Of a DNA stretch of 64,000 nt, positions 53,225-61,733 are shown one piece after another. The number at the start of each line of letters is the position of its first letter. Positions within the stretch are counted from its first letter, which is position 1. The notes beneath the pieces are model-generated. The model did not search any database. It was given only the letters and a program-made list of their open reading frames with translations, and was not told where the DNA came from. The position numbers and the translations under genes are program-made. This stretch comes from Filomicrobium sp. (GTDB lineage Bacteria > Pseudomonadota > Alphaproteobacteria > Rhizobiales > Hyphomicrobiaceae): positions 2,110,606-2,174,605 of the forward strand of contig CP051234.1 of NCBI GenBank assembly GCA_017792465.1, in the 5' to 3' direction.

Positions 53225-54040
53225 TTAAGCGCAGACGCTGGCGTTGCCGAGAACGAGCAGTGCGCCGAGGCCGAGACCGCCAACGATGATGCGCCACCAG
53301 CCAAACAGCGCGTAACCGTGGCGGCTGACGTATTCCAACAGATAGCGCACGACGACAACGGCAGCCACGAAGGCGACCGCAAAGCCGATGGCGATGCTCT
53401 GTGCGTCCGAGACGTCGATCGTCGACCAGTTCTTATAAAGATCGTAGGCGAAAGCGCCCGCCATCGTCGGCATGGCCAGGAAGAACGAGAATTCGGCCGC
53501 CGAGCGCTTGTCGGTCCCAAGAAGCAGAGCCCCGACAATCGTTGCGCCCGATCGCGAAACGCCCGGCACCATCGCGAGGCACTGGCACAGGCCGATCTTG
53601 AACGCGAGCGAGGGCGGGTAATCCATGACGTCAACGTAGCGCGGCGTCAGCTCCATGCGGTCAACGAACAGCAAAATAAATCCACCCAGAATGAGCATCA
53701 CGCAGATCAGCATCGGGCTTTCGAACAGGATGCTTTTGATAAACGAATGCCCCAGCGCCCCGATGACGGCTGCCGGCAGGAACGCCAGCAGGATGGAGAC
53801 AACGAACCGGCGGGTGCGCGCGTCGCTTGGCAAATCGAACAGCATGCGCAGGAGCTTGGCGGAATAGACCGACAGGATCGCCAGAATCGCGCCGAGCTGG
53901 ATCAAAACTTCGAAAGTCTTTCCGGGAGAACAGAAGCCTAGGAAATGGCCCGCCAGCAAAACATGGCCGGTCGACGAAACGGGGATGAACTCGGTCAATC
54001 CTTCGAGCAGTCCAAGCAGGACGACTTGCCAAGTCGGCAT
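53225..54040 (-). CDS. uppP: Undecaprenyl-diphosphatase (UppP/BacA)
   Basis: A 271-residue inner-membrane enzyme that recycles undecaprenyl pyrophosphate to the monophosphate, the lipid carrier for peptidoglycan, LPS and EPS. The two catalytic motifs are seen: [10 protein letters not shown] (residues about 17-26) and PGVSRSGAT (about residue 158). The protein has about eight transmembrane helices. The start is ATG 54040, just before the [11 protein letters not shown] helix; a 15-codon extension is possible. It is divergent from the FzlA-like gene. It ends next to the repeat-filled gap. Confidence 0.93.
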   Translation of the reverse strand: MPTWQVVLLGLLEGLTEFIPVSSTGHVLLAGHFLGFCSPGKTFEVLIQLGAILAILSVYSAKLLRMLFDLPSDARTRRFVVSILLAFLPAAVIGALGHSFIKSILFESPMLICVMLILGGFILLFVDRMELTPRYVDVMDYPPSLAFKIGLCQCLAMVPGVSRSGATIVGALLLGTDKRSAAEFSFFLAMPTMAGAFAYDLYKNWSTIDVSDAQSIAIGFAVAFVAAVVVVRYLLEYVSRHGYALFGWWRIIVGGLGLGALLVLGNASVCA

Positions 54041-54344
54041 GAGGTGTGATTCTCCCAATGAAAAAGTGATTCCCGCAACAACCACGCTGCCGCTTATCCC
54101 GCAAGCGGACTTGTCGGGTTGGCAACAGGGCGTGCCGCCGCAGCCACATGGATTTCGGGGTTTCGGCAGGCTCTAACTGAAAGCTGTTTAGGTTCACCAA
54201 GTGCCTTGGAACACTTGAAAAACAGCGCCGTCGGCGAATCCATGTATCGTTTTTTGAAGGCGCGATCCGATCTATTTGAAAGGTGAGCGGTTGGCGCGGG
54301 CTGAAGTCGCTCTCATTTGCTATGAGTCATCTGACGGCGCCGTG

Positions 54345-55064
54345 ATGGAAGCGAACAACGAGAAAATGCACAAGCTCACCCATTTCCGTCTTTGCCCCTA
54401 TTCACGCTCGATCCGCGTCCTTTTGGCGGAGCTGGGGCTGCAGGTCGAGGCGGTCGAAGAACAGCCCTGGGACATGAGCCTGTCGTTTCTGCAGCTCAAT
54501 CCGGCCGGTGAGCTTCCCGTTCTCGAAATCGACGCTGGGCCTATTCTTTGCGGGACCTACTCAATCTCTGAATACGTCGCCGAAGAGTTGAAGCGGCATC
54601 CCGTCGACGGACTGAGCGTTCCGCTGTTTCCCGGAACGCGCGAGGAACGCGCCGAAGTGCGTCGGCTGGTCGACTGGTTTCATGGCAAGTTCGACCGCGA
54701 AGTGACGCGCGAACTTCTCTATGAAAAGGTGTATGCGCGCCTGCAGCCCGGCATGAGCGGCCATTCACCTGACGCTGACATCATGCGCGCGGTGCGGGCC
54801 AATTTGCGTTATCACCTGAGCTATATCGGGTATCTGGCGCACGGGCGCCGATGGCTTGCAGGAGAGGATCTGTCATTTGCCGATATCGCGGCAGCCGCGC
54901 ATCTGTCGTCGATCGACTACTTCGACGAAGTGCCTTGGGAGGATTACCCGCAGGCCAAGGACTGGTATGCGCGCATCAAATCGCGGCCGGCCTTCCGCGT
55001 GGTGCTCGCCGACCGCATTCCCGGCTCGCCGCCGCCGCGCCATTACACCGATCTTGATTTTTAA
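54345..55064 (+). CDS. Glutathione S-transferase family protein, FzlA-like
   Basis: A 239-residue protein with an N-terminal thioredoxin-like domain (FRLCPYSRSIRVLLAELG, residues about 11-28) and a helical C-terminal domain (WLAGEDLSFADIAAAAHL). The tail P-P-P-R-H-Y-T-D-L-D-F is shared with FzlA, the cell-division GST homologue that binds FtsZ in Caulobacter and controls constriction. Its place between uppP and queG is, as I recall, also shared. The start is ATG 54345, but ATG 54366 is possible. If the FzlA call is right, this is a division factor, not a detoxifying enzyme. Confidence 0.72.
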   Translation: MEANNEKMHKLTHFRLCPYSRSIRVLLAELGLQVEAVEEQPWDMSLSFLQLNPAGELPVLEIDAGPILCGTYSISEYVAEELKRHPVDGLSVPLFPGTREERAEVRRLVDWFHGKFDREVTRELLYEKVYARLQPGMSGHSPDADIMRAVRANLRYHLSYIGYLAHGRRWLAGEDLSFADIAAAAHLSSIDYFDEVPWEDYPQAKDWYARIKSRPAFRVVLADRIPGSPPPRHYTDLDF

Positions 55065-55133
55065 AACGCCGCTCCGAAAGCGCCGATTGGCCAGTGGCAT
55101 TCACCGGCGTCGCGATATGGCGGAGTGGATCGC

Positions 55134-56273
55134 ATGAGCGTGAAGCTACGCCAGGAACTCGAAGCGCGCGCCAATGCCCTTGGCTTCGATGCCTTCGGCA
55201 TTTGCGCAGCCGACAGCATCGGGGGTGCAGGCGAACGGCTCAAAGCCTTTCTCGCTGCAGGCCGACACGGCGACATGGAATGGATGGCTGAGACCGCCGA
55301 GCGGCGCGCCGATCCGCGTCAGCTGATGCCGACGGCGAAAAGCGTGATCCTACTGGGTATGAATTACGCTCCTGAAGTTGATCCTTTGCTGGCGCTGGAG
55401 GAACGGTCTAACGCCGTGATTTCGGCTTACGCCAAGCGCCGCGATTATCATGATGTTCTGAAAGGGCGGCTGAAAGAGATCGCAGGGCTGGTGGCACGTA
55501 GCACCGGTGGAGACGTCAAGGTTTTCGTTGATACCGCGCCGCTGATGGAAAAGCCTTTGGCGCATTCGGCAGGCCTTGGATGGCAGGGCAAGCATACCAA
55601 CCTCGTCTCGCGCGATTTCGGCTCATGGTTGTTCCTCGGCTCCATCCTGACCGAGGCCGAACTGCTGGCCGATGACGCCGAGCAAGATCATTGCGGCAAC
55701 TGCCAGCGCTGTCTCGATGTCTGCCCGACAGATGCGTTCCCAATGCCCTATACCCTCGACGCTCGGCGCTGCATCGCCTACCTCACGGTTGAATATGGCG
55801 GCCACATCGCGCCGGAGTTTCGCAAGGCGATTGGCAACCGGGTCTTCGGCTGCGACGATTGCCTGGCCGTCTGTCCGTGGAACAAGTTTGCCAGTTCCGT
55901 CCGTCAGACGAAGCTCGCGATGCGCGACGAGATCGACGATCCGCCGCTTGCCGAAATGCTGGCGCTTGATGATCCGGGATTTCGGCAAATGTTTTCGGGA
56001 ACACCGGTCAAGCGCGCGGGGCGGGCGCGGTTCTTGCGGAACTGTTTGATCGCTGCAGGGAACTCTGAGGACGCCGGTCTGTTGCCTGCTGTCGAAGGAC
56101 TGCTGGGCGATGCATCGCCGCTGGTGCGGGCGATGGCGGTTTGGGCGCTGGGCGAACTTGCCGATCAGACCAGGTTCGATAAACATCGCGCAGGGCTTGA
56201 GCCGCAAGAAGAAGACGCTGCGGTTCTGGCTGAGTGGCAGCGAAATGTCGGCAATAAGGGAGCTTCGGTTTGA
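55134..56273 (+). CDS. queG: Epoxyqueuosine reductase QueG
   Basis: A 379-residue cobalamin and iron-sulfur enzyme that makes the last step of queuosine, the modified base at tRNA position 34. Two [4Fe-4S] motifs are seen: CGNCQRCLDVCPT (about residue 186) and CDDCLAVCPWN (about residue 241). The VDTAPLMEK segment near residue 130 binds the cofactor region. The C-terminal 80 residues resemble a HEAT-type repeat. ATG 55134 is used because GGAG lies 8 bases upstream. Its stop overlaps the next gene's TTG start. Confidence 0.95.
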   Translation: MSVKLRQELEARANALGFDAFGICAADSIGGAGERLKAFLAAGRHGDMEWMAETAERRADPRQLMPTAKSVILLGMNYAPEVDPLLALEERSNAVISAYAKRRDYHDVLKGRLKEIAGLVARSTGGDVKVFVDTAPLMEKPLAHSAGLGWQGKHTNLVSRDFGSWLFLGSILTEAELLADDAEQDHCGNCQRCLDVCPTDAFPMPYTLDARRCIAYLTVEYGGHIAPEFRKAIGNRVFGCDDCLAVCPWNKFASSVRQTKLAMRDEIDDPPLAEMLALDDPGFRQMFSGTPVKRAGRARFLRNCLIAAGNSEDAGLLPAVEGLLGDASPLVRAMAVWALGELADQTRFDKHRAGLEPQEEDAAVLAEWQRNVGNKGASV

Positions 56274-57172
56274 AGCATCTGTTGTGTTTGGGATTGGGAT
56301 TTAGTGCGCGCGCCTTGGTGCGCCGGCTCGGTGACGAGGGAACCGACTGGCGGTTCAGCGGCACCGTTCGTGATGTCGACGCGGGCAGGCCGGACGACGC
56401 GCAAGCGGTCGAGTTGATCGGCTTCGATGGCACCAGTTACAGCCGCGCATTGGCTGAGGCCATCGGTTCGGCGACGCATGTGCTCGTGTCGATCCCGCCC
56501 AGCGCCGATGGCGATCCTGTGTTGCAGCATCATCGTTTCGACATCGAACGGTCCCTCGCCGACGGGCCGCTGCAATGGATCGGTTATTTGTCGACGATCG
56601 GTGTCTATGGCGATCAGGGCGGGGCATGGGTCGATGAGACGACGCCAGCTCAGCCGACTTCGCAGCGCTCGGAATTCCGGATGCAGGCCGAGCGCGCGTG
56701 GCTCGATCTGATGCCGATTACGGCGCCAGCGCCACCGGCCGTGCAAGTGTTCCGGCTGGCAGGCATCTATGGCCGCGGTCGCAGCGCCATCGATCAGGTG
56801 CGCTCGGGGCGGGCGCGACGCATTATCAAGCCCGGTCAGGTATTCAACCGCATCCATGTCGACGACATCGCGGCCGTCCTGGAACGCGCAATGGCGGGCA
56901 AGGGGAGGCAGACCGTTTACAATCTCGCGGACGATGAGCCAGCCCCGCCGCAGGACGTCATCGCTCTTGCGGCAGAGCTTTTGGAACGACCGGTGCCGCC
57001 TGGTATCCCCTTCGACGAGGCCGATCTTTCGCCGATGGCGAAGAGCTTTTATTCCGAGCTGAAGCGCGTCAGGAACGACAGAATCAAAGAGGATCTCGGC
57101 ATCGCTTTGCGCTATCCGACCTATCGCGAAGGCTTGGCTGCTATTGCGCAAGCGACTGAGAAGAATGGCTAA
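56270..57172 (+). CDS. NAD(P)-dependent SDR-like protein (YeeZ/atypical epimerase type)
   Basis: A 300-residue Rossmann protein with the dinucleotide motif LCLGLGFSARALVRRL (residues about 4-19) and no Y-x-x-x-K in its normal place; instead S-T-I-G-V-Y-G-D-Q-G-G is present. Similar proteins next to queG are of unknown function. The start is a TTG at 56270, which is likely correct because AGGGAG lies 7 bases upstream and no ATG exists nearby; it overlaps the queG stop by four bases, so the two are coupled. The protein ends about 150 bases before the unknown secreted protein. Confidence 0.8.
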   Translation: MKHLLCLGLGFSARALVRRLGDEGTDWRFSGTVRDVDAGRPDDAQAVELIGFDGTSYSRALAEAIGSATHVLVSIPPSADGDPVLQHHRFDIERSLADGPLQWIGYLSTIGVYGDQGGAWVDETTPAQPTSQRSEFRMQAERAWLDLMPITAPAPPAVQVFRLAGIYGRGRSAIDQVRSGRARRIIKPGQVFNRIHVDDIAAVLERAMAGKGRQTVYNLADDEPAPPQDVIALAAELLERPVPPGIPFDEADLSPMAKSFYSELKRVRNDRIKEDLGIALRYPTYREGLAAIAQATEKNG

Positions 57173-57319
57173 TCGCCGAATTTCTCTGACGCAGGTCACG
57201 ATTTGGTGACGCCTGCGACTGAACGCGACTTGTTCAGGGCGAATTCAAGGTCGTTGCGCGATTATGCCCAAATCCTGGTGTTAATCGTTCACGGCTGAGG
57301 CTGTGGGAGCGGATTTTTG

Positions 57320-58426
57320 ATGGACAGACTTTTTCGATCGTTGAAACCAATTGCGCCAGCATTGCTATTTGCAGTCGTGGCTGCCGGAGTACTTGCGAAT
57401 GTTCCGAGCGCACGCGCAGAGGATGCTGCCGGCAAAATCGCCGAGAAATTCGCCGGTTCCGACGCGCAGCAGTCGACGTCTCCTATGACCGACGAAGAGC
57501 GGTTCCGGGCCGAAGCCCGCAAGGCTGTCGAGCAGGCTCTTGAGCAGCAGGGCGGATCGACAACAGACTCGGCTGCCGAACCTGCAACCGCAAGCGATGC
57601 AGTGCCTGCTGCGACTGATGCGCGGAAGCCCGTCGCTGACGCGGTTGCAGAAGAGCCCGCTGCCGCGCCGACCGAGGCGGCCGCGCCAGTCGAACCTGCG
57701 CGAGAGACGATTGCCACACCCACCGTGGCTGCACCGACTGACACCGCTGCCGAGAAACCAGCCGATCCTGCCGTCCTCAATAAAGAAGCCGAGGCTCTCA
57801 GCGACCGCCTGAAAGAGGTGCGCCGGGAGCACGAAATCGAAGTTCAACATCCGCACGCGACGCCATCGCAGGACAAGCAGGCCGAAGAGCCGGGCCTCGT
57901 CTCGCAAGTCGTCTCCAAAATCGCGGCCAAGGCTGCGGGTTATATTTCACCGCTGGTCGAGAAGAACGTGACGGTGCTGCTCGTCATGGAAGTCGGCAAG
58001 ACGGGTGTGCGTCGCTGGAGCAAGACGGCCGATCCGATGCTGTGCATTCATGAGAGCTGCTACATCAGCCGCGGCGCGGACAAGCCTGCCGAAAAGCTCT
58101 CACGGGAAAAAGCTTTCGGTCCGACGGTTGCGCTCGGCTCGCGCGGTGGCGCCTGCCGCTCCAGCCCGTCGTGCGTTTTTCGCGGGATCGACCTGGAGAC
58201 GGTTGAAGCCAAACTCCAGCCAATCGATTTGAAGTTCCTGCATCACGACCGGCGCGAGGCCAAGGCGATCCGCGCGGATACGACGTGCGCGATCATCGAA
58301 GGCGAGTTGTCGTGCCGCTCACCGGTTGAGGGCAAGAGCTGGAAGGCTTGGATCGTGCCAGAAAGCATTGCCAAACGCATCGGTGCCGTGGGCCTGGAAA
58401 AGGCTCTGGAAAAGGGGATTGAGTAG
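57320..58426 (+). CDS. Unknown secreted protein with Ala/Pro-rich linker and cysteine-rich domain
   Basis: A 368-residue protein. Residues 1-33 form a signal peptide (PIAPALLFAVVAAGVL, then P-S-A-R-A-E-D). Residues about 40-170 are a low-complexity Ala/Glu/Pro/Thr stretch of the kind that spans the periplasm. The C-terminal domain (about 190-368) has three cysteine pairs: MLCIHESCY, GACRSSPSC, and TTCAIIEGELSC. I do not recognise the family. The start at ATG 57320 has GGGAGCGG upstream. It stands alone between an SDR gene and an ABC-F gene. An envelope role is likely. Confidence 0.7.
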   Translation: MDRLFRSLKPIAPALLFAVVAAGVLANVPSARAEDAAGKIAEKFAGSDAQQSTSPMTDEERFRAEARKAVEQALEQQGGSTTDSAAEPATASDAVPAATDARKPVADAVAEEPAAAPTEAAAPVEPARETIATPTVAAPTDTAAEKPADPAVLNKEAEALSDRLKEVRREHEIEVQHPHATPSQDKQAEEPGLVSQVVSKIAAKAAGYISPLVEKNVTVLLVMEVGKTGVRRWSKTADPMLCIHESCYISRGADKPAEKLSREKAFGPTVALGSRGGACRSSPSCVFRGIDLETVEAKLQPIDLKFLHHDRREAKAIRADTTCAIIEGELSCRSPVEGKSWKAWIVPESIAKRIGAVGLEKALEKGIE

Positions 58427-58615
58427 TTCCGCGCTGCGCCTGCTCTTTCTCGACAATGCGACCCCGGCGCGTGGCTTTTCGGCTCTCAGCCACCATGCCA
58501 GGCCGCCGAGCTTTGCACATGCCTGACGGTTGACGGGTGACAGTGCGGCGGGCGGGCGTTATTGCATGTGTCACAAAAGGCGGGCCGGCCCAATTCCGCC
58601 CGCAGCGGGATATGC

Positions 58616-60517
58616 ATGCTTCACATCAACGACCTGACATACCGTATCGAAGGACGGATCTTGCTCGATCAAGCAACGGTCGCGCTGCCGGCCGGGCACA
58701 AGGTCGGGCTGATCGGTCGCAACGGCGCGGGCAAGACGACGCTTTTGAAACTCATCACCGGCGAACTGGCTGCCGATGACGGCGCGATCAAGTTGCCGAA
58801 GTCGGCGACGATGGGGTATGTCGCGCAGGAAGCGCCAGGCGATGCAACGACGCTGATTGACTGGGTTTTGGGCGCCGACAAGGAGCGCGCCGGTTTGCTT
58901 GCGGAAGCGGAGACGGCGACCGACCCGCATCGTATCGGAGAGATCCACGACCGCCTCGGGCAGATCGATGCTCATACGGCACCGGCGCGGGCGGCGCAGA
59001 TTCTTGCCGGGCTCGGATTCGATGACGATGCCCAGCAACGTCCGTGCAGCGAATATTCTGGCGGCTGGCGCATGCGCGTGGCCCTTGCTGCCGTCTTGTT
59101 CCTTGAGCCAGATCTCCTGCTGCTGGACGAGCCGACAAACTATCTCGATCTTGAAGGCACGCTGTGGCTTGAAGCCTATCTGCGCTCTTATCCGCACACG
59201 ATCCTGATGGTCAGCCATGACCGCAACTTGTTGAACCGCGCGGTGACGTCGATCCTGCATCTCGACCGGGGGCGGATGACGCTTTACGCGGGCGGCTACG
59301 ACGACTTCGAGGAAGCGCGCCGCGAGCAGCAGCGGCTTGAAGGCAAGCTGAAGAAGAAGCAGGATGACGAGCGCAAGCGTATTACGGCGTTTATCGACCG
59401 CTTCCGAGCCAAGGCGACGAAAGCCGCGCAGGCGCAAAGCCGCATCAAGGCGCTTGCCAAAATGCAGCCGATCGCAGCCCAGGTCGACGAGCGCGTTGCG
59501 CCGATCCAGTTTCCGAAACCGAAAAAAGTTCTGGCAAGTCCGCTCATTCGCTTTGAAGGCGTCGATATCGGATATGAGCCGGACAAGCCGATCCTGCGCC
59601 ACCTCGATCTCAGGATCGACAACGACGACCGCATCGCTCTCCTCGGTCAGAACGGCAACGGTAAATCGACATTCGCTAAAGCGATCTCGGGTCGGCTGCC
59701 ACCGCAGAAGGGCAACTCGTGGAGCCACAAGCAGCTCACCTTCGGCTATTTCGCACAGCATCAGCTCGACGAGCTTAATCCGTCGAAAACGCCTTACGAC
59801 TACATGACCGATTTGATGCCGGAGGCCACCGAGGCCCAGCGCCGTGCGAGGCTTGGCGTGGCAGGCTTCGGCGTCGAGCGGGCCAGCAATAAATGCGATA
59901 CGCTTTCAGGCGGCGAGAAGGCGCGGCTGTTGTTGCTGCTGGCGACGTTTCACGCACCGCACATCCTGATCCTCGACGAGCCGACCAACCACCTTGATGT
60001 CGACAGCCGCGAAACGCTGATTCAGGCGCTGAACGATTACGAAGGGGCTGTCATTTTGATCAGCCACGACCGGCACTTGGTGGAAGCCTGTGCGGATCGG
60101 TTGTGGTTGGTGCGCGACGGCACGGTCGCGTCGTTCGATGGTGATATGGATGCCTATCAGAAACTGCTGTTGGAGGAGCGTTCCAACAAGCAGACCTCGG
60201 GTGGCGGGAGTGCCAAAACGGACGACAAGACCGCGCGGGCGGACAAGCGCCGGGCGGCGGCCGAACATCGCGCGCAGATCGCGCCGTTGCGTAAGGCGAT
60301 GACGGAAGCAGAAAAGCAAGTGACCAAGCTCAGCGTCGCAATCGCCAAGCTCGATCAGCAGCTGGCAGATACCGAGATCTACACGCGTGAGCCCGACAAA
60401 GCGCAACGGATCTCGATTGAACGCGGCCAACTTGCCAAGTCCCTCGACGAAGCCGAAGAAGCCTGGCTCATTGCGACGGAGGAATACGAAAACGCGGCGC
60501 AGGTTGAAGAAGCTTAG
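58616..60517 (+). CDS. ABC-F ATPase (YheS/Uup-like)
   Basis: A 633-residue soluble protein with two ATP-binding cassettes. Walker A motifs are GRNGAGKTT and GQNGNGKST, signature motifs are YSGGWRMR and LSGGEKAR, and both Walker B regions end L-D-E-P-T-N. Between them is a charged linker helix pair with E-E-A-R-R-E-Q-Q-R-L, typical for ABC-F. The C-terminus has a charged linker and a coiled coil (about residues 560-633). It is a ribosome-associated factor by family. The start at ATG 58616 has GGGA 7 bases upstream. It differs from the ABC-F protein at 37228 in linker and signature motifs. Confidence 0.9.
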   Translation: MLHINDLTYRIEGRILLDQATVALPAGHKVGLIGRNGAGKTTLLKLITGELAADDGAIKLPKSATMGYVAQEAPGDATTLIDWVLGADKERAGLLAEAETATDPHRIGEIHDRLGQIDAHTAPARAAQILAGLGFDDDAQQRPCSEYSGGWRMRVALAAVLFLEPDLLLLDEPTNYLDLEGTLWLEAYLRSYPHTILMVSHDRNLLNRAVTSILHLDRGRMTLYAGGYDDFEEARREQQRLEGKLKKKQDDERKRITAFIDRFRAKATKAAQAQSRIKALAKMQPIAAQVDERVAPIQFPKPKKVLASPLIRFEGVDIGYEPDKPILRHLDLRIDNDDRIALLGQNGNGKSTFAKAISGRLPPQKGNSWSHKQLTFGYFAQHQLDELNPSKTPYDYMTDLMPEATEAQRRARLGVAGFGVERASNKCDTLSGGEKARLLLLLATFHAPHILILDEPTNHLDVDSRETLIQALNDYEGAVILISHDRHLVEACADRLWLVRDGTVASFDGDMDAYQKLLLEERSNKQTSGGGSAKTDDKTARADKRRAAAEHRAQIAPLRKAMTEAEKQVTKLSVAIAKLDQQLADTEIYTREPDKAQRISIERGQLAKSLDEAEEAWLIATEEYENAAQVEEA

Positions 60518-60537
60518 TTTTTTGCGCCTTCTTAGTG

Positions 60538-60562
60538 CCAACACGGCGCAGGCTTGTGTTGG
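60538..60562. repeat. CCAACAC-N11-GTGTTGG hairpin
   Basis: A single unit of the hairpin family found in the array at 43534, placed 20 bases after the ABC-F stop. It could act as a terminator, as T-rich DNA lies just before it. Its interior is GGCGCAGGCTT. Confidence 0.8.
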
Positions 60563-60587
60563 GCAGGGATGCCCGACTTTTTGAGCT

Positions 60588-60632
60588 GGCCCTTCGGTTG
60601 CCCACACGGCAACCGGGCCGTGACAACCAGCC
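60588..60632. repeat. 45-base palindromic repeat identical to the one at 52957
   Basis: The stem GGTTGCC/GGCAACC is flanked by GGCCC/GGGCC with a small internal loop and a CACAC loop. All 45 bases match positions 52957-53001. It follows a CAACAC hairpin, as the other locus also pairs the two families. Confidence 0.85.
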
Positions 60633-60672
60633 ATCATCGGCCCGGAGGGCCGGGGAGCTTATTGCCCCCTCC

Positions 60673-60843
60673 TGTCATCCCGGGGCTTGTCCCCGGGACC
60701 CATCGCGCAGCAGGCTCGCTGCGCAATGGCGAACCGAGTCACGAGCCTCAAGTGATTTTGGAATCTGCTGAGGGGATTGAAGATAAACAGTGAGGCATTC
60801 CCAATCGGCACCCTGGATCCCGGCCATAAATGCCGGGATGACA
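60673..60843. mobile_element. 171-base MITE-like element with inverted ends
   Basis: The ends TGTCATCCCGG and CCGGGATGACA are perfect 11-base inverted repeats. Inside are three hairpins: CCCGGGG/CCCCGGG near 60679, GCGCAGC/GCTGCGC at 60705-60724, and TCCCGG/CCGGGA near 60818. There is no coding capacity. Repeats with this end sequence are common in alphaproteobacterial genomes and look like non-autonomous elements. The target duplication could not be confirmed. Confidence 0.6.
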
Positions 60844-60865
60844 GTTGGGGGATTTTGACGACCGG

Positions 60866-61648
60866 CTAACCCACCTTCTTGATCGTCTCGAATAGGAGTT
60901 CCAAATCCTCATCGCGGGAGAGGCGGTGGTCGCCGTCGGGGACTTCGTGGAGATCGATCCAATCGGCCTTCACGACCTCGCGCATCTTGCGTGTGTGTTC
61001 GGGCGGTACATCGACGTCCTGCAAGCCTTGCAGAATATGGATCGGGCGCTCCGGATCAAACATCTCGCTTGTAAAGACGTGGTTCTTGCCTTCCTCGATG
61101 AAGACCTTGGTGATCGGCAGCGGGTCACCATATTCGGACGGGCGGTAGGTGACGCCTTTCTCCATGACTTCGGCCTGCATTTCCGGCGTCATTTCCTTCC
61201 AGATTAATTCCTCGGTGAGATCCCAGGCGGGCGCGATGAGAACCAGCGCCTTGATGCGCTTGGCCTGATCTGGCGCCTCGCGCATGAGTTGCCGCAACAG
61301 CAGGAGCGCAAGGTGGCCGCCGGTCGACGAGCCGATGACGATCTGCGGGCCTTCGGTGATCTCTTCGAAGATGGTGCGGGTTTCTTCCAGCCAATCGCCG
61401 ACGGTGGCCTGCATATAGTCGCCGCCTGATTCCCCGTGACCGGAATAATCGAAGCGCGTCAGGCCGTAGCCGTTCTGGGGTGCCCATTCCGACAACGCCG
61501 TGGCCTTGGTGGAGAGCATGTCGGACTTCAAGCCGATGAGCCAGATGATGCCCGCCTTGCCGCCTTCAGGCGTCGGCTGGTGGCGATAAGCAATGCGGCG
61601 GGGTTTGTCTTTGCCTACTTCGAGGAATTGCAGTTCGTCTGCGCTCAT
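60866..61648 (-). CDS. Alpha/beta hydrolase
   Basis: A 260-residue serine hydrolase. The nucleophile elbow is GSSTGG (near residue 106), the oxyanion region is LIGLKSDMLSTKA, and the catalytic His is in DGDHRLSRDED near the C-terminus; the acid is probably Asp in LQGLQDVDVPPEH. Its start at ATG 61648 has AGGAGG 11 bases upstream; the frame continues much further upstream, but that part only mirrors the divergent glycosyltransferase. The substrate is unknown; esters or peptides are typical of the superfamily. It reads towards the MITE-like element. Confidence 0.87.
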   Translation of the reverse strand: MSADELQFLEVGKDKPRRIAYRHQPTPEGGKAGIIWLIGLKSDMLSTKATALSEWAPQNGYGLTRFDYSGHGESGGDYMQATVGDWLEETRTIFEEITEGPQIVIGSSTGGHLALLLLRQLMREAPDQAKRIKALVLIAPAWDLTEELIWKEMTPEMQAEVMEKGVTYRPSEYGDPLPITKVFIEEGKNHVFTSEMFDPERPIHILQGLQDVDVPPEHTRKMREVVKADWIDLHEVPDGDHRLSRDEDLELLFETIKKVG

Positions 61649-61733
61649 CTTACAGAAGGCCTCCTGATTGCGCGTGTGCGGTGCCTCGGCCCCCGCCGCG
61701 ACAGATATTGAAACCGAAGCAGGGGCGGGCATT

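Noticed and set aside
60673-60843. MITE-like element as an insertion sequence with a transposase
   Set aside because: Only 171 bases with no coding capacity and no transposase gene in the window.
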